A stretch of 64,000 nt of DNA from Paludibacteraceae bacterium (GTDB lineage: Bacteria > Bacteroidota > Bacteroidia > Bacteroidales > Paludibacteraceae): the NCBI GenBank assembly GCA_016285885.1, contig JAEERP010000007.1, positions 1 through 64,000 on the forward strand. The letters run 5' to 3'. How positions within the stretch are numbered: position 1 is the stretch's first letter; each line of letters starts with the position of its first letter. The translations under genes were made by a program, and so were the position numbers. The notes under the pieces are model-generated. The model worked only from the letters and a program-made list of their open reading frames with translations, did no database searches and had not been told where the DNA came from. Below are positions 28,342 through 36,684 of the stretch, piece by piece.

Positions 28342-29097
28342 ATGTCGCTGAGTAAGAACAAGATACGGGCAATCACCTCCTTGTCGAGAAAGAAGGAGAG
28401 GGACGAAGCGGGACTTTTCCTCGCGGAAGGGGGCAAAATAGTGGATGATCTGCTCTCCACCTTCCGCTGCCGCACCTTGGTCTGCACAAACGACTTCAGG
28501 GAAGATCATCCGCACGCAGAGGCGGAAGAGATCATCCTCGCCGAGAAAGAGGAGATCGCCAAAGCATCTTTGCTACAATCCCCACCCTCCGCTTTAGCGG
28601 TTTTCGAGAAGCCACGCCATACGATTGACATGGGAAGGATCACCAAGCATCTCACCTTGGCGTTAGACACGATTCAAGACCCAGGCAACCTAGGCACCAT
28701 CCTGCGTGTGGCGGATTGGTTCGGCATCGAAGATATCATCTGTTCCACGGATACGGCAGATGTTTACAACCCGAAGGTGGTTCAGGCTACAATGGGCGCC
28801 ATCGCCAGGGTGAGGGTCCATTACACAGATCTGGAGAGATTCCTTCGGGAGAATGAAGGGATTCCAACTTATGGAACATTCCTCGATGGAGAAAACATTT
28901 ACGAACAGCAACTCACGCCCAATGGGATCATCGTGATGGGGAACGAAGGGAAAGGCATCTCGGAGGGAATATCAAGACTCATCTCCAAGAGATTATTCAT
29001 TCCCAACTATCCTGCGGAGAGAGCCACCTCGGAATCACTCAACGTAGCCATGGCCACGGGCATCGTCTGTTCAGAATTTAGAAGAAGAGCATTGTAA
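28342..29097 (+). CDS. TrmH/SpoU-family RNA 2'-O-methyltransferase
   Basis: The product is 251 residues. The N-terminal substrate-binding domain begins with KNKIRAITSLSRKKERDEAG. The SPOUT domain follows with LDTIQDPGNLGTILRVADW (motif 1), IVMGNEGKGIS (motif 2) and SESLNVAMATGIV (motif 3). These bind S-adenosylmethionine in the trefoil knot. The target nucleotide in rRNA or tRNA cannot be told. It starts 10 bp after the DUF4827 gene. Confidence 0.88.
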   Translation: MSLSKNKIRAITSLSRKKERDEAGLFLAEGGKIVDDLLSTFRCRTLVCTNDFREDHPHAEAEEIILAEKEEIAKASLLQSPPSALAVFEKPRHTIDMGRITKHLTLALDTIQDPGNLGTILRVADWFGIEDIICSTDTADVYNPKVVQATMGAIARVRVHYTDLERFLRENEGIPTYGTFLDGENIYEQQLTPNGIIVMGNEGKGISEGISRLISKRLFIPNYPAERATSESLNVAMATGIVCSEFRRRAL

Positions 29098-29098
29098 C

Positions 29099-29953
29099 AT
29101 GGAGAATAAATTAGATAATTTCTTAAAGAAGATTCGTTTCAAATATAAGATTTCCATCTTAAACGAGAACACGCTGGAGGAGGTGTTCCACATCCGCCTT
29201 TCCAAAGGCACCGTGGTCGGAGCATGCTTCCTCATCGCCGTCGTATACTTCTTCCTCATCGCCTTCCTGATCATCAAAACGCCTATCCGTGGATTCCTGC
29301 CAGGCTACACGGAGAACATCAACCTCAGAAGACAACTGATGCGCGACGCCCTCGTAGTGGACTCCCTTTCCGAACAATTGGATATTCAGATTCAATACAT
29401 GGATGGACTTAGGGCCGTAATGTCCGGGCAAGTGATCATGGACTCCGTCTCATCCCCTAAGACACTGGGTAATATCACTTCCGACAAGATATCTCTGGAG
29501 CCTTCCGCAAGGGAGATCGCCTACAGAGACTCCTTCGAGGCCGGTGAGCTGGAGAACATCAACTCCATCAACTCCGCGGCAGAGGAGGTCGAAACGACCT
29601 ACCTGATGTGCTCTCCCGCCAAAGGCCGCGTGATCGACACCTTCAACATCCGCAAGAGGGTCTACGGAACCACCATTGTGGCGGTCCAAAACACCAGCGT
29701 ACTCTCCGTTCTGGACGGTATAGTCATCTCATCCGACTACTCCTTCCACAACCTATACGTGCTCTGCATACAACACGCGGACAATATTGTGACGGTCTAC
29801 AAGACTCGTCAGCCATTCATAAAGCAAAAAGGAATGAAAGTGCATGCGGGAGAGATCCTGACCACCTTCCGAAACGGAACGGACTCCTACTTCGAGTTCG
29901 AGCTCTGGAAGGATGGCGTGGCGGTGAACCCGCTGACTTACATATCATTCTAA
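29099..29953 (+). CDS. Membrane-anchored M23-fold protein lacking catalytic residues
   Basis: The product is 284 residues. A single helix (about 39-61) follows a basic cytoplasmic stretch. The C-terminal domain (about 185-284) has the LytM/M23 fold pattern (SPAKGRVIDTF, VAVQNTSVLSVLDGIV, G-x-x-V-H-A-G-E). The zinc ligands are absent: the HxxxD site reads NIRKRV-like, and the HxH site reads FEFELW. Such degenerate M23 proteins usually activate amidases or act as scaffolds. It is one base after the methyltransferase stop and precedes dxr. Confidence 0.78.
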   Translation: MENKLDNFLKKIRFKYKISILNENTLEEVFHIRLSKGTVVGACFLIAVVYFFLIAFLIIKTPIRGFLPGYTENINLRRQLMRDALVVDSLSEQLDIQIQYMDGLRAVMSGQVIMDSVSSPKTLGNITSDKISLEPSAREIAYRDSFEAGELENINSINSAAEEVETTYLMCSPAKGRVIDTFNIRKRVYGTTIVAVQNTSVLSVLDGIVISSDYSFHNLYVLCIQHADNIVTVYKTRQPFIKQKGMKVHAGEILTTFRNGTDSYFEFELWKDGVAVNPLTYISF

Positions 29954-29969
29954 CGAAAGGATATTCATC

Positions 29970-31127
29970 ATGAAGAAACAGATAGCTGTATTAGGTTCCA
30001 CTGGCTCCATCGGCACGCAAGCGTTGGAGGTCATCGAGGAGCAGTCCGACCTTTTTGAGGTCTATGCCTTGACGGCGAACAACAGCGACGAACTGCTCAT
30101 CCAGCAGGCAAGGAAATTCAAGCCGGAAGTGGTGGTCATCGCCAACGAAGCGAAATACCAGGGTGTGAAAGAGGCGTTGTCCGACCTGCCCATCAAGGTG
30201 TTCACCGGTTCGCAGGCAGTTGCGGACGTGGCGGCCATGGACCCGATAGACATCGTCTTGACTGCCATGGTGGGTTATTCAGGGCTACAGCCGACCATCT
30301 CTGCCCTCAAGGCGGGAAAGACCATCGCCTTGGCGAACAAGGAGACCATGGTCGTGGCGGGCGAACTGGTGTGCGACCTCGCCATCAAGAACAGATGTCC
30401 TATCCTGCCGGTCGACTCCGAGCACTCCGCCATCTTCCAATGCTTGGTGGGGGAAAATAGTCCGATCGAACGCATCATACTGACCGCCTCGGGTGGTCCG
30501 TTCAGAGGCAAGGACAGGAAATTCTTAGAGACCGTCACCGCCAAGGACGCCCTGAAGCATCCGAACTGGAGCATGGGCGCCAAGATCACGATAGACTCCG
30601 CCTCCATGATGAACAAAGGATTCGAGGTCATCGAGGCGAAATGGCTCTTCAGCGTGAAGCCTGAACAGATCGTGCCAGTGGTGCACCCACAATCGATCAT
30701 CCACTCCATGGTGCAGTTCCAAGATGGATCCGTCAAGGCGCAGATGGGCCTGCCGGATATGAAGTTGCCTATCCAATACGCCTTCGGGTTCCCGAACCGT
30801 CTCAAGAACGATTTCAAGCGGTTGGACTTCTTCGAGTGCAAGGACCTCACCTTCGAAAAACCGGACATGGAGGTGTTCCGCAACCTCGCCTTCGCCTTCG
30901 ATGCGATGGACAAGGGCGGCAATATGCCTTGCATCCTGAACGCCGCCAACGAAGTGGCAGTGGCTGAATTCCTCAAGGGGGAGATCGGCTTCCTCGAGAT
31001 GTCCGACGTCATCGAGAAGACCATGCAAACCGCCACATTCACCAAACAGACGTCTTACGAAGTCTATGTGGAGAGCGACAAGGAGGCACGTCGCATTGCC
31101 GCAGAACTATCCGCAAAACTAAAATAA
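29970..31127 (+). CDS. dxr: 1-deoxy-D-xylulose 5-phosphate reductoisomerase
   Basis: The product is 385 residues. Dxr makes 2-C-methylerythritol 4-phosphate with NADPH in the MEP isoprenoid pathway. The NADPH loop is GSTGSIGTQALEV. The metal and substrate sites are visible in PVDSEHSAIFQ and SGGPFRG, and the SASMMNKGFEVIEA segment is present. rseP follows by 10 bp, a common gene pair. Confidence 0.97.
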   Translation: MKKQIAVLGSTGSIGTQALEVIEEQSDLFEVYALTANNSDELLIQQARKFKPEVVVIANEAKYQGVKEALSDLPIKVFTGSQAVADVAAMDPIDIVLTAMVGYSGLQPTISALKAGKTIALANKETMVVAGELVCDLAIKNRCPILPVDSEHSAIFQCLVGENSPIERIILTASGGPFRGKDRKFLETVTAKDALKHPNWSMGAKITIDSASMMNKGFEVIEAKWLFSVKPEQIVPVVHPQSIIHSMVQFQDGSVKAQMGLPDMKLPIQYAFGFPNRLKNDFKRLDFFECKDLTFEKPDMEVFRNLAFAFDAMDKGGNMPCILNAANEVAVAEFLKGEIGFLEMSDVIEKTMQTATFTKQTSYEVYVESDKEARRIAAELSAKLK

Positions 31128-31137
31128 ACGACCACGC

Positions 31138-32454
31138 ATGCAACTATTAGTCACTATACTACAATTTTTTCTATCCCTTTCCATTCTGGTGGTTATCCAC
31201 GAGTTCGGGCACTTCCTATTCGCCCGTCTATTCAAGATTCGGGTAGAAAAATTCTATATTTTCTTCAACCCATGGTTCTCGCTGTTCAAATACAAGCCGA
31301 AGAACAGTGAAACGACCTATGGTATCGGGTGGCTTCCCTTGGGCGGATATGTGAAGATAGCGGGCATGATCGATGAATCCATGGACACGGAGCAGATGAA
31401 ACGCCCCGTGCAGGACTGGGAGTTCCGCTCCAAACCGGCTTGGCAGAGATTCCTTGTGATGATTGCGGGCGTGACCTTCAATTTCCTACTGGCCATCCTC
31501 ATCTACTCCGCCATCTCCTTCCATTTCGGAGATAAATACATCGCATTGCAAGACGTCAAAACGGGTATGGAGTTCAGTCCATCCGCCCAAAAAGCTGGTT
31601 TTCAAGATGGTGACATCCTACTCCGTGCGGACGATATGGTGTTGGAGACGCTCGACGAAGAGTCTTTCCGAGCCATCGTCAACGCAGAGAGAGTGACTGT
31701 CCTGCGAAACGGGAAGGAAGTCAGCCTCAACATGCCGGACGACCTCATGCAACAGATATTGCAGGAGAAAAAAGGGTTCGCGAATTACAGGATCCCCTTC
31801 GTGGTGGATTCCGTCATCGCAGGTTCACGCGCAGAAACGGCTGGACTCAAGGCGAAAGACAGTGTCATCTCTGTCGGAGGTTCCCAACCAATCTTCATGG
31901 GGAGCTGCATAGACGCATTCGCGGAGCATAAGAACCTCAACCTGGACATCACAGTCATGCGGGCGGGCGTTCCCGTCCAATTGCAGATAACCCCCGACCA
32001 CAACGGAAAGATTGGGGTCTATATGAAAAGAATAACCGATTTCTACCCTGTCAGGACCAAGAAATACTCGTTTTGGGAATCCATACCCAACGGTATCCAA
32101 AGGGGTGTGAAGAAATTCACAGGCTATGCGAGCGACATGAAATATGTCTTCACCAAAGAGGGTGCGCAAAGCATGGGAGGATTCATCTCCATCGGTAGAT
32201 TGTTCCCTTACCCTTTCAATGCGGAGATTTTCTGGGAGATGACCGCCTACCTTTCCGTCATCCTTGCCTTCATGAACCTCCTGCCTATCCCTGGGTTGGA
32301 CGGCGGACATATCATGTTTGTCCTCTACGAAATGATCACGAGGAGGAAGCCTAGTCAAAAGACCCTCATCCGGGCGCAAATGATAGGCATGATTTTCCTA
32401 TTTATGTTGATTATCTTCGCCAACATGAACGACGTCTTCAGGCTATTCAATTGA
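31138..32454 (+). CDS. rseP: Site-2 intramembrane metalloprotease RseP
   Basis: The product is 438 residues. The zinc motif HEFGH is at residues 21-25 in the first helix and the third ligand motif is LPIPGLDGGH in the C-terminal part. Two PDZ-like periplasmic domains lie between (about 125-200 and 205-285). RseP cleaves anti-sigma factors and other signal remnants in the membrane. Its last 12 bases overlap the convergent CNNM gene. Confidence 0.94.
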   Translation: MQLLVTILQFFLSLSILVVIHEFGHFLFARLFKIRVEKFYIFFNPWFSLFKYKPKNSETTYGIGWLPLGGYVKIAGMIDESMDTEQMKRPVQDWEFRSKPAWQRFLVMIAGVTFNFLLAILIYSAISFHFGDKYIALQDVKTGMEFSPSAQKAGFQDGDILLRADDMVLETLDEESFRAIVNAERVTVLRNGKEVSLNMPDDLMQQILQEKKGFANYRIPFVVDSVIAGSRAETAGLKAKDSVISVGGSQPIFMGSCIDAFAEHKNLNLDITVMRAGVPVQLQITPDHNGKIGVYMKRITDFYPVRTKKYSFWESIPNGIQRGVKKFTGYASDMKYVFTKEGAQSMGGFISIGRLFPYPFNAEIFWEMTAYLSVILAFMNLLPIPGLDGGHIMFVLYEMITRRKPSQKTLIRAQMIGMIFLFMLIIFANMNDVFRLFN

Positions 32455-33522
32455 TCCGCCTTCAGAGTCGACAGCGGTATCATCCTCCACATCGGCCACA
32501 TCCAAGTGCTTGGCACGTTTCGCCCAAAGTGCCTTGGCGAAGGCTTGCATGTCGGTCTGGGCATCGCTCTCGTCCGTGATCTCTAAGCCTAGGATCGTCT
32601 CCACGACATCCTCCATCGTCACGATTCCCTCCATGCCCCCATGCTCGTCAATGACCAAGGCGATGTGCTCCTTGCGCGTCACCAAGAGGTCGTAGAACTT
32701 AGGCAACGAGGTGTTTTCGTAACAAACCATGATGTCACGTTTGATGGATTTAAGCTTGATCTTTTTCTTGCCGTTCGCCAGGTTCATCAGGATGTCCGTC
32801 TTCAGCACAAAACCTGTGATGTCATCGATATCCTCCGTGTAAACAGGTATTCTGGAATAACACAGATAACGTCTTTTCCTAAAAAACTCCTCCAAGGTCA
32901 TATCCTCCTGCGCCGCCAAGACCACCGTTCGAGGGGTCATGATGGAATGTACCTTGACCGTCTCCATTTTCACCAAGTTATTGATGATTTTGCTCTCGTT
33001 CTTCATGAAGACGCCTTCCCGCTCACCGATCTTCGTGAGCGCCGCCACCTCTTCACGGCTCACCGTCTGCGGCTGTTTCTTCGCGATCAGCTTCGTCAGG
33101 AAACGGGTAGCCACCACCAACGGGAAGCACAAGTAATAGACACCATTGATCAGATAGGCGACCGGCACACATAGCTTCCGCCAATAGGTGGAACCGATGG
33201 TTTTAGGGATGATCTCCGAAAAAACCAATACCAGCACCGTCAGCACGGCAGAGACAAAGCCCAGAAGCTCATTGCCCAACACCTCCGCCGCCTGCGCACC
33301 CACGAGAGAGGCGCCCGCCGTGTTGGCGATCGTGTTCAAGGAGAGGATGGCTGCGATGGAGTTCTCTATGTTATACTTCAGATTCTTCAGCAGACGGACG
33401 CCCTTCCCATCCTCCAACGACTCGATGTACGAAGAGGTGGTGGAATAGAGCACCGACTCCATCAGGGAGCAGAGGAAGGAGATTCCCAACGTGGCAAAAA
33501 GTGATATGATCAGTAGCGTCAT
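32443..33522 (-). CDS. CNNM/CorC-type transporter with CBS domains
   Basis: The product is 359 residues. The N-terminal DUF21 domain (about 1-180) has three to four helices. Two CBS domains follow (MTPRTVVLAAQE to YCRIPVY-like, then the second with VIDEHGGMEGIVTMEDVVE). The C-terminal transporter-associated domain usual in CorC/HlyC proteins is missing; the protein ends with an acidic tail. Family members are linked to magnesium or cobalt efflux and are often called hemolysins. It overlaps rseP tail-to-tail. Confidence 0.87.
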   Translation of the reverse strand: MTLLIISLFATLGISFLCSLMESVLYSTTSSYIESLEDGKGVRLLKNLKYNIENSIAAILSLNTIANTAGASLVGAQAAEVLGNELLGFVSAVLTVLVLVFSEIIPKTIGSTYWRKLCVPVAYLINGVYYLCFPLVVATRFLTKLIAKKQPQTVSREEVAALTKIGEREGVFMKNESKIINNLVKMETVKVHSIMTPRTVVLAAQEDMTLEEFFRKRRYLCYSRIPVYTEDIDDITGFVLKTDILMNLANGKKKIKLKSIKRDIMVCYENTSLPKFYDLLVTRKEHIALVIDEHGGMEGIVTMEDVVETILGLEITDESDAQTDMQAFAKALWAKRAKHLDVADVEDDTAVDSEGGSIE

Positions 33523-33533
33523 ACGGTAAACCT

Positions 33534-34595
33534 TTATTTGATTGTGACCATAGTCGCACCATATCCATACTCAAGGAAGGATGCGTCCTGCACGTAACAA
33601 GTGGCGTATTTATGCTTCAGTTGTTTCAAGATTTCCTTGCGCAACACCCCGTCGCCCTTGCCATGGATAAAGACGATCTTCTGACCCTTCTGCTTTGCGT
33701 ATTGCCCCATCACCTCGTTGAACTTGTCCAACTGGTACTGCAGTATGTCACCGTTGCTCATGCCCGTCGTATTATCCAGCAATTGGTTGATATGCAGGTC
33801 TATCTCCACGACATCCTGCTTCGGCTTGCTGGAGACGGAGACCTTGGCGGGGAACTTCGTCTCCTTATCCTTCAGCACCTCCTTCATCTTTTCGGCGGAG
33901 ATTTCCTCGCCCCATGCGCCATCGTTCTTCACAATCGGGAAGAGCAGCGCATCCTCGTCGAAATAATCGTTCTCGACGAAGCTATGCAACTTATAGAACT
34001 TCACAGGGTTCACCTTCACCTGTACGTCGAACGCAGGTTTGCCCTTGTAGGCCTTCTTCTGCTTGAAGGGCATCAACTGCACACGCAGGATCTCCAAGTC
34101 ATTGAGCTGATCCTTGTTGACCTCCTCCAGCAGGAGTTTCGTGTTCGGCTGGATGAAACCCGCGGCACGGGAGATGAACATCGAGCCGTTTCCGTTCGCC
34201 ACGTTATAACCCAAGTAATAATTGCTGTCGTTGATCAGATAGCAGTCGTAATTGGTCGTGGAGAGGCGTTTGACGTCATGAGGCAGGTAGGCGAGAAACA
34301 CATTCAGGGTCTCCCCCTCCTGCGTCTCCTCCCCCGGCTCGTACGAGTCGTCATCATCCTCCTCGGCGGACTCCGGCTTGAGGTTCTCTATCTTATCGGG
34401 CACCGGGCGCACCTCCTCCGACTTGCTCTCCTTGCGGTCGGCGGCGGCATCCACCACCACACACTCACGCGCCAGCGTAGGCACATCGAAGCCGTCCTCG
34501 TCGGTCACCAGGACCATTTCACGGCTCACTATCTTACTAACCACTCCGCCACCCGTAGCGTTCAGGAAGCGGACTCTATCACCAACCTTCACCAT
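33534..34595 (-). CDS. DUF2027 and Smr domain protein
   Basis: The product is 353 residues. The N-terminal DUF2027 region starts MVKVGDRVRFLNATGGGVV with an SH3/KOW-like pattern. An acidic linker (about 75-100) and a beta-rich middle follow. The C-terminal 90 residues are a small MutS-related (Smr) domain, with EIDLHI and HGKGDGVLRKEIL. Smr domains have RNA or DNA endonuclease activity. A role in stalled-ribosome mRNA cleavage is possible but is inference. It is 7 bp downstream of the NifX-like gene. Confidence 0.87.
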   Translation of the reverse strand: MVKVGDRVRFLNATGGGVVSKIVSREMVLVTDEDGFDVPTLARECVVVDAAADRKESKSEEVRPVPDKIENLKPESAEEDDDDSYEPGEETQEGETLNVFLAYLPHDVKRLSTTNYDCYLINDSNYYLGYNVANGNGSMFISRAAGFIQPNTKLLLEEVNKDQLNDLEILRVQLMPFKQKKAYKGKPAFDVQVKVNPVKFYKLHSFVENDYFDEDALLFPIVKNDGAWGEEISAEKMKEVLKDKETKFPAKVSVSSKPKQDVVEIDLHINQLLDNTTGMSNGDILQYQLDKFNEVMGQYAKQKGQKIVFIHGKGDGVLRKEILKQLKHKYATCYVQDASFLEYGYGATMVTIK

Positions 34596-34602
34596 GTCTC
34601 AA

Positions 34603-35001
34603 TTATTTTTTCTCAGGAACGACGTATGAAAACTTCAGGTTGTCCGACCCATGGCAATCATGATGGTCGCACGTCTCTTGAGAGTCTGACAACTTGCCCG
34701 CCAGATGTTGCGCCAGCACGTCGTCCACCTTCCCGTGGCATCCACGGACCACCTCGATCTGTTGCTCCGACAGCTTGCGGAAGGCGCCATCGCCCATATT
34801 GCCCGCCAGCATCAGGGTCACACCCATCTCACGCAACAAGTTGGCGATGTTGGACTTGCAACCGCACCCCTGCGGCGAATCAAGGCGTTCCTGAATCACC
34901 ACTTTGTTATCATCGTTCAGGTGATAGATCGTATAGTACGCACAATGTCCGAAATGGTCGTCCACTCTGCCATCCCTCGTAGGTATCGCAATGAGTTTCA
35001 T
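34603..35001 (-). CDS. NifX/NifB-like dinitrogenase-cofactor family protein
   Basis: The product is 132 residues. It matches the MTH1175-like family: IPTRDGRVDDHFGHC at the start, GCGCKSNIANLL and MGDGAFRKL. The family binds iron or molybdenum cofactor precursors, but in organisms without nitrogenase its role is unclear. The C-terminal tail has a Cys/His-rich stretch (CDHHDCHG), which may bind metal. It heads a two-gene unit with the Smr gene. Confidence 0.8.
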   Translation of the reverse strand: MKLIAIPTRDGRVDDHFGHCAYYTIYHLNDDNKVVIQERLDSPQGCGCKSNIANLLREMGVTLMLAGNMGDGAFRKLSEQQIEVVRGCHGKVDDVLAQHLAGKLSDSQETCDHHDCHGSDNLKFSYVVPEKK

Positions 35002-35162
35002 ACGTGTAAATACTCGTTAAACACTAAAATCACATGCTCCCGCATTCGACGGGAGACTTTTGCAAAGATAACAAATAATATCTGTGGAATTTACGATTTA
35101 ACTATTTACTATTTACGATTTCAGACAATGTAAACATTAACCATAATTCTTAATTACCCCAG
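35002..35162. other. AT-rich intergenic stretch
   Basis: It contains repeated TTTACTATTTACGATTT phrases, a filler seen also at about 15320-15350. It leads into the left inverted-repeat arm. I see no gene here. Confidence 0.5.
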
Positions 35163-35284
35163 GGCGTTGCCCTAGGCTATATATGTAACGCCCCTTCAGG
35201 GCTGGGGGTGCGCATCATGCAGAGCCGCACGTTCCACAATTGACTTCGTCGAACTGACGTTTCATAATTCAAAATTCATAATTC
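35163..35284. repeat. Left arm of inverted repeat around second queA
   Basis: It is the reverse complement of 36540-36668, with about 10 to 15 differences and a small indel. It contains two small stems (GGGC with GCCC; GCCCCTTCAGGGC), then GAACTGACGTTTC and AT-rich AATTCAAAATTCATAATTC. It ends about 40 bp before the gene start. Confidence 0.85.
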
Positions 35285-35298
35285 TTAATTCAATTAAC

Positions 35299-35306
35299 TA
35301 CCTTTG
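35299..35306 (+). promoter_or_regulatory. -7 box of second queA
   Basis: TACCTTTG is a perfect -7 box, 21 nt before the start codon and just inside the left repeat arm. The -33 region falls within the AT-rich part of the repeat, so the repeat may supply part of the promoter. Confidence 0.55.
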
Positions 35307-35327
35307 CGGAGAATTAAAGAAGAAGAC

Positions 35328-36548
35328 ATGAAAACTCCGCAAAATATCGCCATAGAGGATTTCAACTATGACCTTCCCGACGAGCGAATCGCCAAATTCC
35401 CTTTAGAGAAAAGGGACGAATCGAAGCTATTGCTCTATCGAGACGGGGACATCTCCCACTCGACGTTCAAGAACATCTCCCAATACCTCAACGAGGGGGA
35501 TCTGCTGGTCTGCAACAACACCCGCGTCATCCAAGCCCGCCTCCTCTTCCACAAGGAGACCGGCGCCCGCATCGAGGTCTTCTGCCTGGAGCCGGTCCGC
35601 CCGCACGACTACGTGCTCACCTTCCAAGCCATCGGCGAATGTGTCTGGAAATGCATGATCGGCAACGCCAGCAAGTGGAAGGCGGGCACCATACTGGAAC
35701 GTGACGTGAAGGTGAACGGCAAGGAGGTGATCCTCAAGGCGGAGAAACTGGAGGCGGAGGGAAACGCCTACCACGTGCGCTTCTTCTGGGACGAGCCAAG
35801 CACCAACTTCGCGGACATTCTGGACGCTTTCGGCGTATTGCCTATCCCGCCCTACCTGCATCGGGAGACGGTGGACCGCGACAAGATAACCTACCAAACC
35901 GTCTACTCGAAGATCAAGGGATCCGTGGCGGCGCCTACGGCCGGACTCCACTTCACACCCGAGGTGTTCGAGTCGCTCCGCAAGAAAAACATCAGCTGCG
36001 AGGAGGTGACGCTCCATGTGGGGGCAGGCACCTTCCAACCGGTCAAATCGGCCACCATAGGCGACCATGAGATGCACTCCGAATGGATATGCGTCCGCCG
36101 TAGTGTCATCGAGAAGATACGCGAGGCGGGCAAGGTCGTGGCGGTCGGCACCACCTCCGTCCGCACGTTGGAGAGCCTCTACTACATCGGCTGCCAGCTG
36201 GCGGAGAACATGGAGCTGCCGGAGACCGAGCTCAAGGTGACGCAATGGATGCCCTACGAGAGCGGCTACACCCTCTCCACGGAAGAGTCGCTGGATGCCA
36301 TCCTCCGATACATGGAGAAGCACGAGCTGGAGAACATCAGCGCGGACACCCAAATCATCATCGTGCCAGGCTACCAATTCCACCTGGTGAAGGCCATCAT
36401 CACCAACTTCCACCAACCGCAGAGCACCCTGTTGCTGCTCATCTCCGCCTTCGTGGGCGACGATTGGAGGAAGATGTACGACTATGCCATGAAGAATGAT
36501 TTCAGGTTCTTGAGTTATGGGGACAGCTCGTTGCTAATTAAGAATTAA
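35328..36548 (+). CDS. Second QueA-like ribosyltransferase-isomerase paralog
   Basis: The product is 406 residues, about 50 more than the copy at 10754. QueA motifs are present: CNNTRVIQARLLF, SVAAPTAGLHFTPEVF, LHVGAGTFQPV, GTTSVRTLESL and TNFHQPQSTLLLLISAF. The extra length is a beta-rich insertion after the first third and a helical segment (LSTEESLDAILRYM) near the end. Other Bacteroidales also carry a long paralog. Its substrate may differ from preQ1-tRNA; this is open. The last codons and stop lie in the right repeat arm. Confidence 0.85.
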   Translation: MKTPQNIAIEDFNYDLPDERIAKFPLEKRDESKLLLYRDGDISHSTFKNISQYLNEGDLLVCNNTRVIQARLLFHKETGARIEVFCLEPVRPHDYVLTFQAIGECVWKCMIGNASKWKAGTILERDVKVNGKEVILKAEKLEAEGNAYHVRFFWDEPSTNFADILDAFGVLPIPPYLHRETVDRDKITYQTVYSKIKGSVAAPTAGLHFTPEVFESLRKKNISCEEVTLHVGAGTFQPVKSATIGDHEMHSEWICVRRSVIEKIREAGKVVAVGTTSVRTLESLYYIGCQLAENMELPETELKVTQWMPYESGYTLSTEESLDAILRYMEKHELENISADTQIIIVPGYQFHLVKAIITNFHQPQSTLLLLISAFVGDDWRKMYDYAMKNDFRFLSYGDSSLLIKN

Positions 36549-36668
36549 GAATTTTGAATTAAGAAACGTCAGTTCGACGTAGTCAATTGGGGGAAGGGAT
36601 GTGCGGCTCTGCACGATGCGCAAACCCCAGCCCTGAAGGGGCGATACATATATAGCCTAGGGCAACGT
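36540..36668. repeat. Right arm of inverted repeat around second queA
   Basis: It is the inverted partner of 35163-35284. The arm begins inside the last codons of the queA paralog: the terminal Leu-Ile-Lys-Asn and the stop are read from its AATTAAGAATTAA. A diverged third copy is at 17034-17078. Confidence 0.85.
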
Positions 36669-36684
36669 CCTATGGAATTATGAA

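Noticed and set aside
33612..34982. A 456-codon open frame on the plus strand
   Set aside because: It runs antisense through the Smr and NifX-like genes and has a composition typical of shadow frames.
35427..36416. A 329-codon open frame on the minus strand
   Set aside because: It is a shadow of the second queA gene on the opposite strand.
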